60,613 nt of DNA from Acidobacteriota bacterium (GCA_021828285.1 JAKASG010000008.1:1-60613); one strand, 5' to 3'; shown: positions 43,818 to 52,525, numbered from the stretch's first letter. Translations and numbers: made by a program. The notes: generated by a model not told the origin, from the sequence alone.

Positions 43818-46800
43818 CTAAACCTGCAAGGTGTCGCCGTCGCGGGCGACGATCGTGTAAAGCACGGGGTTGACGAAGAAGCCGAGCAGAAGCGGCGAAA
43901 TCAAGCCACCCACGATGACCCGGGCGAAGGGCCGCTGCGTATCCGAGCCGATTCCGTATGACAACGCGGCGGGAAGCAGGCCGAGACAAGCGACGAGCGC
44001 CGTCATCATGATCGGCCGCAGCCGGAGCAGCGCGGCTTCATAGGTCGCTTCCCGTATTCCTTTGCCTTCGAGCCGCAGCTTATTGATATAGGAATAAAGC
44101 ACAACCGCCATCTCCGTCCCTACGCCGAGCAACACCAGCAAACCGATCCCAGACGAAACGCTGAAGGGCGTGTGCGTCAACTTGAGGGCCAGAAGCGCCC
44201 CGACCGGCTCCGTCATGATCACGCCGAGAGCAATGCAAACCGGAAATTTGAAGTTACCGTAAAGGGCAAAAAGGATCATGAAAATGAGCAGCACCGTGAG
44301 CGGGCCGATGATCCGGAGCTGGTGGCGCGCCGCAAGATATTCGCTGTATTCGCCGCCCCACGTCACGCGATAGCCGAGAGGCAGAGATTGAACGATCGGA
44401 GCAATCGCACGCTGTCCGGCTTTGACCGCGCTCGCCAAATCGCGTCCGACGATGCTGTATTGCACGCCGATGTAGCGCGAATTGTCTTCGCGATAAATCA
44501 GTGAGGCGCCGCTTTCGATGCGGAGGGTTGCGAGTTCGTTCAAAGGAATCTGCTGGCCGTCCGGCGCGCCGACGAGCAAGTTGCCAATGGCCTGCGGATT
44601 GTTGCGGAGCTGCGGTTCCATGCGGACGACCAGGTCGAAAAGCTTTTCCCCTTGAATGACCTGCGTCGCGGCCTCGCCACCCACGGCCGCCTGGATGACA
44701 TCTTCGACGTCCGAGACGTTGATTCCGTATCGGGCGATCTTGGAGCGATCCACGTGAATAACGAGGCTCGGCTGGCCGAGTTCACGCACCACGGTCAGCG
44801 CCGAAAACCCGCGCACTTTTGAAAGCGTGCGTTTGATCTTGACCGCGGTATTCTGGAGCAAATTGAGATTCGTGCCGTAGATTTTGACGGCGAGCGCGCT
44901 TTTCAGGCCCGTTTCCGCTTCATCCACAGCGTCCTCGGCGGGCTGAGTGAAATTGAAGATGATGCCGGGAAAAGTTTTGAGCCGCTCGCGGATGGCAGCG
45001 ATCAGTTCATTCTTCGTCCGTATTTTTCCCTCTTTCCACGTCTTGTCGCTATAGGGTTTGAGGCCGACATAAAACTCACAATTGAAAAATCCGGTCGGGT
45101 CGGTGCCGTCATCGGGGCGGCCAAGTTCGGATCCCACTTCGGTCACCTGAGGATAAGACATCAGAATGTGACGGATTTGCGGAGCGATTTTGGCCGACGA
45201 GCGCCAGGAAATCGTATAGGGCATTGTCGCGCGAACCCACAGCGCACCCTCATCGAGATGGGGCATGAACTCGGCGCCAATGCCGGGGATCAGCGCGAGC
45301 GTCCCGCTGAAGATTCCAACCGCCAGCGCCAGCGTGATGGCGCGATGATCGAGGCACCAATTGAGGTCCCGCGCATATTGGCGCCTGACCCACTCGAACG
45401 GCCGGTTGAATCGCTCGCGCGCGCCGCTTTTGAACCAATAGGAAGTGAGGACGGGAACCATGGTCAGCGAGAGAAGCAAGGCGCCGATCAAGGCAAAGGA
45501 CATGGTGTCCGCCATGGGATGGAATAGCCGCCCTGAAGCTCCTCGCAGCGCATAGATGGGCAGGTATCCGGCGATGATGACGGCGACCGAATAAAAGACC
45601 GGGCGATCCACGTCGCGCGCTGCAGCAAGGATAACGTCGTGCAGTTCGTATTTCTGGCCATGCCGCAGGGCAAGTTCGCGGTAAATGTTTTCCATCATGA
45701 CGACGGTGCCGTCAATGAGGATTCCGAAGTCGATGGCGCCGATGGAGAGCAAGTTGGCCTCGACGCCGCGCAGATGCAGGAAGATGAAGGCGAAAAGCAG
45801 AGCAACGGGAATGGTGAGCGCTGTGATGATGGCGGCGCGCCAGCTCACGAGGAAAAACATCAGTACGATCAGAACCAGAATCATCCCGCGCAGCAGATTG
45901 CCTTCGACGGTCGCGATCGTCAGCCGGACCAGGCCGGTACGGTCATAGAAGGGACGAATCTTGACGTCTTTCGGCAGAACCTGTGTGTTGAGCATCTGGG
46001 TCTCTTTTTCGACCCCTTTCAGCACCGTCTGGGTCTGCTCGCCCGTCCGCATGAGGATGACGCCTTCGACGGCGTCGTTGTGGTTCATGAATCCGAATTC
46101 GCCGAGGCGCGGGGCATGGCCGATCACGACCTTCCCGATATTGCGAACGAACACTGGCGCTCCCTTGTGGCTCGTCACCACAACATTTCCGATGTCCTGC
46201 CGATCGCGGAGGAGTCCGATCCCTCGAACGTAATAGAACTGACCTCCTTTCGAATAGAAGCCTCCGCCGGCGTTGCCGTTGTTGGCGGCTAGGGCCGAGA
46301 CGACCTGCGGGACGGTGATGTGGTAGCTGTAAAGGCGAGTGGGGTTCAGCAGGACTTGATACTGCATGACGGTTCCGCCAAGACCCGAATCGTCGGCGAC
46401 TCCGGGGACGGACCGGTAGGCTCGATTGAGAACCCAATCCTGAATTGTTTTCAGCTGCTGCGGCGTGCGGTCCGGACTCTCAAGAACATACCGATAAACC
46501 AGATTGCTCGGGCTCGACATGGGAGCAATCGAGGGCGTAACGCCCTGCGGCAGATTGACGCCGGAAAGACGCCGGAAGGCTACATCGCGCGCGAAATAGT
46601 TGCCCGTGCCGTAATGGAACGTCAAAGCAACGTAAGAAAGTCCATAAAGGGAGATCGAGCGCATCGCCTTGAGGCCGGGGATGCCGTTCATCTGAATTTC
46701 AATGGGAACAGTAATCAGCCGCTCGACTTCCTCGGCGGCGTGGCCGGGCCACTGCGTGATGATTTCGACGAAGGGAGGGAACAAATCGGGATAAGCATCC

Positions 46801-46907
46801 ACCGGCATCTGACGGAAGGATAAAATCCCGCCCACTGCGATGAGGGCCACGAGCATCAGAATGAAGAACCGCTGGTGAAGCGCGAAATGCACAATCCGGT
46901 GGATCAT
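43818..46907 (-). CDS. RND heavy-metal efflux pump, CusA/CzcA family
   Basis: Proton-driven inner-membrane pump of the HME-RND type, expelling metal ions through a tripartite channel. The 1029-aa chain has the usual two halves of six membrane helices with large periplasmic loops. TM4 carries the HME proton-relay pattern IDFGILIDGTVVMMEN (two Asp and one Glu, about residues 390-410), absent from drug-type RND pumps. VDAYPDLFPPFVEIIT and QWPGHAAEEVERLIT open the first porter domain. It is the last gene of a minus-strand set: TolC-type, CusB-type, then this. Metal identity (Cu/Ag versus Co/Zn/Cd) cannot be set by eye. Confidence 0.94.
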   Translation of the reverse strand: MIHRIVHFALHQRFFILMLVALIAVGGILSFRQMPVDAYPDLFPPFVEIITQWPGHAAEEVERLITVPIEIQMNGIPGLKAMRSISLYGLSYVALTFHYGTGNYFARDVAFRRLSGVNLPQGVTPSIAPMSSPSNLVYRYVLESPDRTPQQLKTIQDWVLNRAYRSVPGVADDSGLGGTVMQYQVLLNPTRLYSYHITVPQVVSALAANNGNAGGGFYSKGGQFYYVRGIGLLRDRQDIGNVVVTSHKGAPVFVRNIGKVVIGHAPRLGEFGFMNHNDAVEGVILMRTGEQTQTVLKGVEKETQMLNTQVLPKDVKIRPFYDRTGLVRLTIATVEGNLLRGMILVLIVLMFFLVSWRAAIITALTIPVALLFAFIFLHLRGVEANLLSIGAIDFGILIDGTVVMMENIYRELALRHGQKYELHDVILAAARDVDRPVFYSVAVIIAGYLPIYALRGASGRLFHPMADTMSFALIGALLLSLTMVPVLTSYWFKSGARERFNRPFEWVRRQYARDLNWCLDHRAITLALAVGIFSGTLALIPGIGAEFMPHLDEGALWVRATMPYTISWRSSAKIAPQIRHILMSYPQVTEVGSELGRPDDGTDPTGFFNCEFYVGLKPYSDKTWKEGKIRTKNELIAAIRERLKTFPGIIFNFTQPAEDAVDEAETGLKSALAVKIYGTNLNLLQNTAVKIKRTLSKVRGFSALTVVRELGQPSLVIHVDRSKIARYGINVSDVEDVIQAAVGGEAATQVIQGEKLFDLVVRMEPQLRNNPQAIGNLLVGAPDGQQIPLNELATLRIESGASLIYREDNSRYIGVQYSIVGRDLASAVKAGQRAIAPIVQSLPLGYRVTWGGEYSEYLAARHQLRIIGPLTVLLIFMILFALYGNFKFPVCIALGVIMTEPVGALLALKLTHTPFSVSSGIGLLVLLGVGTEMAVVLYSYINKLRLEGKGIREATYEAALLRLRPIMMTALVACLGLLPAALSYGIGSDTQRPFARVIVGGLISPLLLGFFVNPVLYTIVARDGDTLQV

Positions 46908-46965
46908 GATGGTTCAAGCACCTCGGAGTCGTTAATTGCGCGGGCGAAGATCAAAGTCGCCGCAC

Positions 46966-48150
46966 CTACCGTTCCCGCGAAATCGCAAATTGCAAAAACA
47001 AACTTCCGTTGCCGACAACCTTTTCTCCCTCGCGCAGTCCGCCCAGGATCTGCGTTTGTCCGCCCTGGCTTTCGCTGAGCGTGACGAGGCGCTCGGCGAA
47101 TTGGTCTTTCCCGCGAGCGATGTAGACGAACGGTTCGTTCTCACTGTTGCGGAGAATGGCGGCGTTCGGGACGGTGAGGCCCGTGATCTTCCCGGCCTCG
47201 AGGGTCGCCGTCACGTACATGTCCTTCTTCAGCATGCCGCCGGGATTGCTCGTGACGATGCGCACCTGAAGCGTGCGTGTCACGGGGTCAAGCGCCGGCG
47301 CGATATAGGAAATCCGCCCCCGAAACGCTCTCGAATAAGCGTCCGTCGTGACGGTCACCGGCTCGCCGAGATGGATAGCCGCAAGGTCCTTTTGATAAAC
47401 GTCAACCAGCACCCAAACCGTGCTCGTGTTGGAGATCGTGAAGACTTGCGTTGAGCCCGCTTGCACCACTTCTCCGGGTGATGCCATCCGCTGGACGACT
47501 TCTCCGCTGATCGGCGCAAGGACCGGCGCCACTTGCGTCGCGGGGCCATTCGCAACGCGCGCTGGATCGGCGATGCCGAGCACGCGCAAGGATTGCTCCG
47601 AGGCCTGGAGATCGGCGAGCGCCTGGTTGCGCGTGGATTGCGCCTGCAGGAGATCCGCTTGAGCAATTGCGTGATGGGCGTAAAGGTCCTTCGCGCGCTG
47701 GTAATTGCTGACGGAAAGGCTGTAGGCGTCGCTCGATTTGAGGTAATTCGACCGCAACTGCGCAAAGTCCGCGCTGCTCACATCGAGCATCGGCTGGCCG
47801 GCGCGGACGAACTGTCCGGCATCAACCAGGATGTGCGTCACCGGGCCGCTCACCTGGGGAATGACCGGCGTCGTCTCATACGCGTTGTAGGTAACCGAGC
47901 CGGGAAGATGGAGCACGTGCAAAATCGTTTCTTCCTGTGCGCTCACGATCTGGAGATTTGACAACTGGTCCCGCGGCACGGAGAACAGTTGCGCCTTGGG
48001 CGCTCCTGCCGAGCCATAGGCGGTGGTGGTGGCTGCGCTGGGCGTGGACCCGGTCTGTCCGCAGCCCGCGAGAACGAGCAGGGAAAGAATTCCGAATGCC
48101 AGCAGCGCTCGGGTGGCGAGCCGGCCGCGAATGAATTTCCTATTGTTCAT
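46966..48150 (-). CDS. RND efflux periplasmic adaptor lipoprotein (CusB/CzcB type)
   Basis: Membrane-fusion protein that joins the RND pump to the outer-membrane channel. The 394-aa protein has a lipoprotein signal with lipobox LAGC (about residues 26-29). It then follows the adaptor order: barrel-sandwich hybrid (VTHILVDAGQFVRAGQPMLD; VLAPISGEVVQRMASPGEVV), alpha-hairpin (about 145-200) and beta-barrel and membrane-proximal domains (TVWVLVDVYQKDLAAIHLGE; VTRTLQVRIVTSNPGG). The start overlaps the TolC stop by 4 nt (ATGA), and the pump gene follows after 58 nt. Confidence 0.92.
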   Translation of the reverse strand: MNNRKFIRGRLATRALLAFGILSLLVLAGCGQTGSTPSAATTTAYGSAGAPKAQLFSVPRDQLSNLQIVSAQEETILHVLHLPGSVTYNAYETTPVIPQVSGPVTHILVDAGQFVRAGQPMLDVSSADFAQLRSNYLKSSDAYSLSVSNYQRAKDLYAHHAIAQADLLQAQSTRNQALADLQASEQSLRVLGIADPARVANGPATQVAPVLAPISGEVVQRMASPGEVVQAGSTQVFTISNTSTVWVLVDVYQKDLAAIHLGEPVTVTTDAYSRAFRGRISYIAPALDPVTRTLQVRIVTSNPGGMLKKDMYVTATLEAGKITGLTVPNAAILRNSENEPFVYIARGKDQFAERLVTLSESQGGQTQILGGLREGEKVVGNGSLFLQFAISRER

Positions 48151-49460
48151 GGTAAGTGCCTCACACCGACCGCTTCACGCAGTTGTTCGACCGCCAGCAT
48201 ATAATTCACCAGGGCCTGGCGATAGGCCAGCTCAGTCGAGCGGTAACTGCGCTCGGCGTCGAGAAAATTGAGCAAGCTCACGGCGCCGCGCTCGTAAGCG
48301 TACTCGCTGATTTGCAGTGATTCTTTCGCCTCGTTGAGATATCCGGATTCGAATAGTTTGATGACTTGCCGGTCGGTCTTCATGGTTTCGTAGGCGTTGC
48401 GGACGTCCGTCATTACGGCCTGCGCAACGGCTTGGCGCTCCTCATCGGCTTGGGCGATCGCGACGTGGGTCCGGGCGATTTCACCCTGGTTGCGGTCAAA
48501 GATTGGAATTTCAATGTTGGCGATGAAGCTCGCGCTGTTGATGCCTGCGACGTGGGTGTAATAGAGCGTGGTGGTCAGGTCGCGCTTGCCGTTCGCCCGC
48601 GCGAGCTTGTAATCGCCGCGGGCGGCGGTGATTCCCCGCTCGGCGGCCATGAGATCGGGCCGGCGCTTGAGCGCGAGAAGCTGCAGGTCTTCCCGGTGAG
48701 CGTGAATGGGAACGAAGGCGAGATGCCCCGCGACGTCATAGTTCGCGGGCACGGCGTTGTAGCCGAGCAGTTGCCGCAGGCTCGCCAAAGATTCTGTGAG
48801 CGAAAGCCGCGCCGCGGAAGCGTCCGTCTGGAATTGGAGAAGCTGGAGTTTGATCTTGAGCAGATCGCCTTCGCTGATGGCGCCCGAGTGATATTGCGAT
48901 TCGCTCGTCTCGACAGTCTTCCGGAAGCTTACCAGATTTTGCTGAGCGAAGCTGAGCGCGGATTGGGAGAACAGCGCCCCGACGAATTGCTGTGCGACGC
49001 TGAACGTCAAGCTGCGAACGTCGTCATTGACCAGCGATTCGGTCACCGCCGTCTGGTCGCGTGCCGCTGCAAGGCGCGCCTGGCGCTTGTGCCCGCGCTC
49101 CCAGGTGTAGCTCGCGCCAACGTCGAATTCCGTGATGTTGTTCAAATTTGTTCCGTTGAACTGGCTGGGGACGAGGGGTACGAACAGGTCGTCGTAGGTA
49201 AAGACGGGATTGGGCCGCAGCCCGGCCGTGATCTGCTCGGCCTGGCTCTGTTCGATCGTGTTGCGCGCGGCCTTGAGGGAAGGGTTATGCCGGAGCGCCA
49301 GTTGGATCGCCTGGTCGAGGGTAATGCGCACCGCCGCAGGCGGCGACTGGCCGGAAGCCATCGCCGCTGCTGCGAGCCCCGCCAGCACGGCTTGGACGAT
49401 TCGGCGAGTCCAGGTGGATTGAAATTTCAAAGACGAGAATGAATGCGATGGATTTCTCAT
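48147..49460 (-). CDS. TolC-family outer membrane efflux protein
   Basis: Outer-membrane channel of the efflux complex. The 437-aa protein has a signal peptide (about 15-38), then two OEP repeats with long alpha-helical hairpins: ITLDQAIQLALRHNPSLKAA opens the first and LLALKRRPDLMAAERGITAA the second, typical of CusC/CzcC-type channels. It ends with AYRQALVNYMLAVEQLREAV. It is the first gene of the three-gene tolC-cusB-cusA-type unit, coupled to the adaptor by an ATGA overlap. A 31-nt dyad lies 24 nt upstream of the start. Confidence 0.92.
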   Translation of the reverse strand: MRNPSHSFSSLKFQSTWTRRIVQAVLAGLAAAAMASGQSPPAAVRITLDQAIQLALRHNPSLKAARNTIEQSQAEQITAGLRPNPVFTYDDLFVPLVPSQFNGTNLNNITEFDVGASYTWERGHKRQARLAAARDQTAVTESLVNDDVRSLTFSVAQQFVGALFSQSALSFAQQNLVSFRKTVETSESQYHSGAISEGDLLKIKLQLLQFQTDASAARLSLTESLASLRQLLGYNAVPANYDVAGHLAFVPIHAHREDLQLLALKRRPDLMAAERGITAARGDYKLARANGKRDLTTTLYYTHVAGINSASFIANIEIPIFDRNQGEIARTHVAIAQADEERQAVAQAVMTDVRNAYETMKTDRQVIKLFESGYLNEAKESLQISEYAYERGAVSLLNFLDAERSYRSTELAYRQALVNYMLAVEQLREAVGVRHLP

Positions 49461-49483
49461 TTACATTTAACCGCCTTAATGAT

Positions 49484-49514
49484 TAGAGCAGGGAAAGCGT
49501 ACGCTTCCGCTCTA
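49484..49514. promoter_or_regulatory. Nested dyad upstream of the efflux operon
   Basis: A perfect 12-bp palindrome AAGCGTACGCTT (49495-49506) lies inside outer arms TAGAGC (49484-49489) and GCTCTA (49509-49514). Its position 24 nt before the TolC-family start suggests an operator or leader hairpin; which one is unknown. Confidence 0.45.
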
Positions 49515-49556
49515 GGGTTCTTGAGTGGACGTCAAAGCTGAGAATGCTGGGGAAAT

Positions 49557-49913
49557 TTATGCGAGAGGGGGCGCGCGTCCGCAGGTAGCAGGACGTTGGC
49601 GTGAGTGAGCATCCGTTGGGCGGGGGGGCGGCAGAAGCGAGATGAGGACAGTCGGCCGCCATGAGGCCGCCGAAATCGCTGCCCGCGCTCCGTTGTACCG
49701 CACCACCTGGCAGATGGGGCAGAAAAGCGGGTTCGAGTCACTCGAATGCGTCGTTGTAAAGACCCGCTGGATCGTCGGGCCGCTGCGGTTCATCACCGCT
49801 TCGAGCCTGTCGTGATGGTGAAGACCGGCGATCAGCAGGAAATAGCACTGCATCGCCACCAGCAGGCTCGCCACTATCGCCTGCCTATTCGCTTTTTGGA
49901 AAAGACGGCTCAC
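49557..49913 (-). CDS. Small His/Cys-containing membrane protein upstream of the efflux genes
   Basis: 118 aa, start GTG at 49913. A membrane segment (about 12-28, AIVASLLVAMQCYFLLIAG) is followed by HHHD (about 32-35), then a CPIC motif in LFCPICQVVRYNG, and a Pro/Arg-rich tail. His clusters plus CxxC suggest metal binding, as in DUF2946-like proteins found beside copper and other metal efflux genes, but the assignment is tentative. It is on the same strand and 96 nt upstream of the TolC-type gene. The coding pattern and motif content argue that it is a real gene; the family is not recognised for certain. Confidence 0.55.
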   Translation of the reverse strand: MSRLFQKANRQAIVASLLVAMQCYFLLIAGLHHHDRLEAVMNRSGPTIQRVFTTTHSSDSNPLFCPICQVVRYNGARAAISAASWRPTVLISLLPPPRPTDAHSRQRPATCGRAPPLA

Positions 49914-50230
49914 GGAATCGTATCTTACTACAATTCGCTCTTCCTCGCCCGCCGCCAGGCATCGAGGACTTTCGGCAAACCCCGGCTTTTCGATGCTTCT
50001 AGCGCCGCCATTTGGGGCGATTGAGTGGATGACGCGTCCCGTGCAATGGTTGCACGGCTTCGCGTGCCCGAGACCCCTTCTGCCTTACCAAAGGGAAAAG
50101 GAGTGGGTGGAAAGATATTGAAGCGATTTGAGCCGAGGGAAAAGGCTTTTGATATAGTCCGCGTGAAGCAAGCGCTGCGTGTTGAGCGGGGCGCGATTCG
50201 CAGAGTTTTCAACGGGTATTTGGGGCGCCT
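49914..50230. other. Gene-free stretch upstream of the small membrane protein gene
   Basis: No supported gene. It contains a perfect 7-bp inverted repeat CGTGCAA-TGG-TTGCACG at 50040-50056, and TATAGT (50153-50158) preceded at 19 nt by TTGAGC (50128-50133), a poor but possible plus-strand promoter. Confidence 0.4.
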
Positions 50231-50332
50231 ATGTTTCACCGCAGGCGATGGCCCGTGGTCATTCTGCTCGCCGGCTTCCCGCTGACGGCTTTGGTCGCGG
50301 CCACACTTTGGCGCGCCTCGCGGGCGCTTTGA
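50231..50332 (+). CDS. Possible 33-aa single-span membrane peptide
   Basis: A short frame beginning MFHRRRWPVVILLAGFPL and ending at TGA 50330-50332. It has a basic N-terminus, one hydrophobic stretch and a basic end, a layout shared with small membrane proteins. A GGGG run lies 5 nt before the ATG and a weak promoter-like pair about 75 nt upstream. No family is known, and chance cannot be excluded. Confidence 0.3.
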   Translation: MFHRRRWPVVILLAGFPLTALVAATLWRASRAL

Positions 50333-50734
50333 GACGGCGCCTCCGCATCATTATCTCTCGCACGTCGGGTGGTCGCCGCAGCTCTTTGCTAGCAGTCGTA
50401 AAACGGAAAATATTTTCTGTCAAACGGCTGCCAAACCTGTTGGTGGTGGCGTGTCTTCAATCGGTTACAAAATTATTTGGGAAGCAATCAGAAAGGGTGG
50501 TTTTCAGACGAGGCGGCTTGTCGGGCTTGCGGCTGTTGGCGCGGGGGCGACGAACCACTTGTTGGCTGGGTCGCGATCAATCGTGAGTTCGGATGGGAAT
50601 TTATTCGAAGTTGACCTGCCCCCGTTCTCTGTGCCAATCATAATTCGAGTTCCGGGGTAGTTTCTTGCTTTTGCTCTTCCCTGCGGTGCAGCTCGAAGGG
50701 AGCCGTAGGCGACCGGAGAGCTGCACCGCACGCT
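50333..50734. other. Gene-poor, locally AT-richer stretch before the hsdS fragment
   Basis: 402 bp with no recognisable gene. Base composition drops in GC around 50395-50480 compared with both sides, consistent with acquired or decayed DNA. It ends in a perfect 13-bp inverted repeat. Confidence 0.45.
50682..50730. repeat. Perfect 13-bp inverted repeat next to the hsdS fragment
   Basis: TGCGGTGCAGCTC (50682-50694) and GAGCTGCACCGCA (50718-50730) are exact inverse copies 23 nt apart and end 4 nt before the hsdS-like frame. It could be a hairpin, a recombination site or an element end. Confidence 0.6.
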
Positions 50735-50998
50735 ATGAACTCTTGCGGGGTCTGCCAGTTGAATCCAAGCAGGCAACCAGACCTTGAAAGGGCTGATAAC
50801 GACCCGACAACTTTTGTGCCTGTGCAGGCTGTTGGCGAACGCCTTGGCGAAATAACCACGCCCGAATTGCGCCCATTTGCGCAAGTGCGAAGGGGCCACA
50901 CATACTTTGGCGAAGGCGATGTCCTTTTCGCGAAGATAACGCCTTGTACGCAGAACGGGAAGCACGCCATTGTTCGCCATGCACGAGAAGCGGCAGGG
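50735..50998 (+). pseudogene. Fragment of a type I restriction specificity subunit (HsdS)
   Basis: The frame encodes part of one target-recognition domain: CQLNPSRQPDL, then FVPVQAVGERLGEI, GHTYFGEGDVLFAKITPC and QNGKHAIVRH. This is the characteristic order INPS...VSFVPM...YTYFxEGDVLFAKITPCMENGK of HsdS proteins, which set the DNA sequence recognised by type I restriction-modification enzymes. Only about 85 residues of an expected ~400 remain. The similarity stops at about 50998, where tandem GTCCCCACA repeats begin, and there is no second domain, hsdM or hsdR here. It is therefore a dead remnant 80 nt from the 3' end of tRNA-Lys, a common island-insertion site. Confidence 0.65.
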
Positions 50999-51019
50999 GT
51001 CCCCACAAAAGTCCCCACA
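50999..51019. repeat. Tandem 9-bp direct repeat at the hsdS fragment junction
   Basis: GTCCCCACA occurs at 50999-51007 and again at 51011-51019 with a 3-nt spacer, exactly where HsdS similarity stops and 59 nt short of the encoded CCA end of tRNA-Lys. Consistent with a recombination or arm-type site at an island border, not proof of one. Confidence 0.45.
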
Positions 51020-51077
51020 GTCGAACATGCACCAAAACGGGGCAACTGAGGATGTCCTTGTAAATTAAAGGGTTGGA

Positions 51078-51153
51078 TGGTGAGCCGTGAGGGAATCGAA
51101 CCCCCAACCTACTGATTAAGAGTCAGTTGCTCTACCAATTGAGCTAACGGCCC
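51078..51153 (-). tRNA. tRNA-Lys (anticodon CTT)
   Basis: A 76-nt tRNA with encoded CCA. Read on the minus strand: acceptor GGGCCGT pairing with ACGGCTC (one G-U), D-arm TAGCTCAATTGGTAGAGCA, anticodon loop centred on CTCTTAAT (anticodon CTT), T-arm GGGGGTTCGATTCCCTC, then A-CCA. It decodes AAG. Its 3' end faces the hsdS remnant. Confidence 0.95.
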
Positions 51154-51380
51154 ATCTTGTTGTTGTGCAAGGGCCGGCTGCATCGAAGCAGAATTCGCGC
51201 CGCTCCGCGCAATCAGGGCCCCTGCGCGACCGCTGCGACTGGCGCGGTCCACGTCTTGAACGCAACTGAGAAAGTGTAGCACGATTTCAGAGCAGCTCGT
51301 CACGCAAAACGGCGCACTTGTTCATATTCCAACCGCTAAAGCGGACGAAAGCGTTTCGGAGACAAAGGGGTCGCGTCTGT

Positions 51381-52373
51381 ATGGTATTATCACAGCGGGA
51401 AAACTCAGTGTCGAAAATTCTTGAAACTGCGCGCAAAGTTTTGAGCATCGAAGCGCACGCGCTTGCCGAGCTGGTCGAGCGGCTTGACGACCGTTTCGTT
51501 CGCGCCGTCGAAACGCTCTATCAATGCCGGGGGCGCGTCGTGGTCGCGGGAATGGGCAAGTCCGGGTTAATCGGGCAGAAAATCTCATCCACATTATCGA
51601 GCACCGGCACACCCTCATTTTTCCTTCATCCCGCCGAAGCGCTGCACGGCGATCTCGGGCGGGTCGTGGCGGGCGATGCGCTCATCGCGCTTTCCTACAG
51701 CGGCGAGACGGAAGAGCTGCTGCGGCTGCTCGATACGGTGAAGCGTCTGGGCGTCCCGCTGATTACGCTGACCGGAAATCCGGCTTCGACGCTCGCTCAG
51801 GCGAGCGACATCGCCATTGACACGGGCATTCATCGCGAGGCTTGTCCTTTGGGCCTTGCCCCGACAGCTTCGACGACGGCCATGCTCGCCATCGGCGATG
51901 CCTTGGCCATGGCTCTGCTCGAGAAGCGCGGCTTCAACGAAGAGGATTACGCTGCGCTCCATCCGGCCGGTGGGATCGGCTTCAAACTGCGGCGCCTCGA
52001 GAATGTGATGCACACGGGTGAGAGCGCCGCTATCGTTTCACCGAAAACGGCCTTGCCTGACGTGATTTATGAAATCAGCCGAAAAGCTCTGGGTCATGCG
52101 GCCGTGGTGGACGCGGGCGGACGGTTGCTCGGAGTCATCTCAGACGGCGATTTGAGAAGATTCTTCCAAAAACACGGCAGCGACGCTTTCCATGAGACTG
52201 CCGAGGATTGTATGACTCGCACGCCGGTCACTCTCGGCCGAAAAGAACTCGCCACTCGCGCGTTGAACCTGATGGAAGCCCGGAAAATCACTTCAATCAT
52301 AATCGTGGATTCCGAAAATCGTTTCGAAGGCGTTGTTCATTTGCACGACCTGTGGCGAACGGGCATGGTTTGA
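51381..52373 (+). CDS. kdsD: D-arabinose-5-phosphate isomerase (KdsD/KpsF)
   Basis: Converts ribulose-5-phosphate to arabinose-5-phosphate, the first step of KDO synthesis for lipopolysaccharide. The 330-aa protein has an N-terminal SIS domain (about 15-175; VVVAGMGKSGLIGQKISSTL, then IALSYSGETEELLR and CPLGLAPTASTTAMLAIGDA) and two CBS repeats (about 200-325; VMHTGESAAIVSPKTALPDV and CMTRTPVTLGRKELATRALN). The ATG at 51381 is preferred, with AAAGGGG upstream; an open frame extends to 51318 with no family content. kdsC follows 152 nt later on the same strand. Confidence 0.93.
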   Translation: MVLSQRENSVSKILETARKVLSIEAHALAELVERLDDRFVRAVETLYQCRGRVVVAGMGKSGLIGQKISSTLSSTGTPSFFLHPAEALHGDLGRVVAGDALIALSYSGETEELLRLLDTVKRLGVPLITLTGNPASTLAQASDIAIDTGIHREACPLGLAPTASTTAMLAIGDALAMALLEKRGFNEEDYAALHPAGGIGFKLRRLENVMHTGESAAIVSPKTALPDVIYEISRKALGHAAVVDAGGRLLGVISDGDLRRFFQKHGSDAFHETAEDCMTRTPVTLGRKELATRALNLMEARKITSIIIVDSENRFEGVVHLHDLWRTGMV

Positions 52374-52525
52374 AATGATTCATCCGGCGGATTCGGAGGC
52401 GGACACGACGAGCGGCTTAAGCCGGCAGAAGGCTGGATTCACATTGCAGAAACAGTTTCCGCTTCGAGGGTTTTGCGCTCATTTTGACTGAAAACTGAGA
52501 ACTGCCGGCCCAGGACTGCTTCGAT

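Noticed and set aside
50682-50730. Integron attC site
   Set aside because: The repeat lacks the RYYYAAC/GTTRRRY core sites; no integrase gene is present.
50504-51107. Minus-strand frames crossing the hsdS fragment and tRNA-Lys
   Set aside because: They read through the tRNA gene or the repeats next to it and have no protein-family content; the plus-strand HsdS reading explains the region better.
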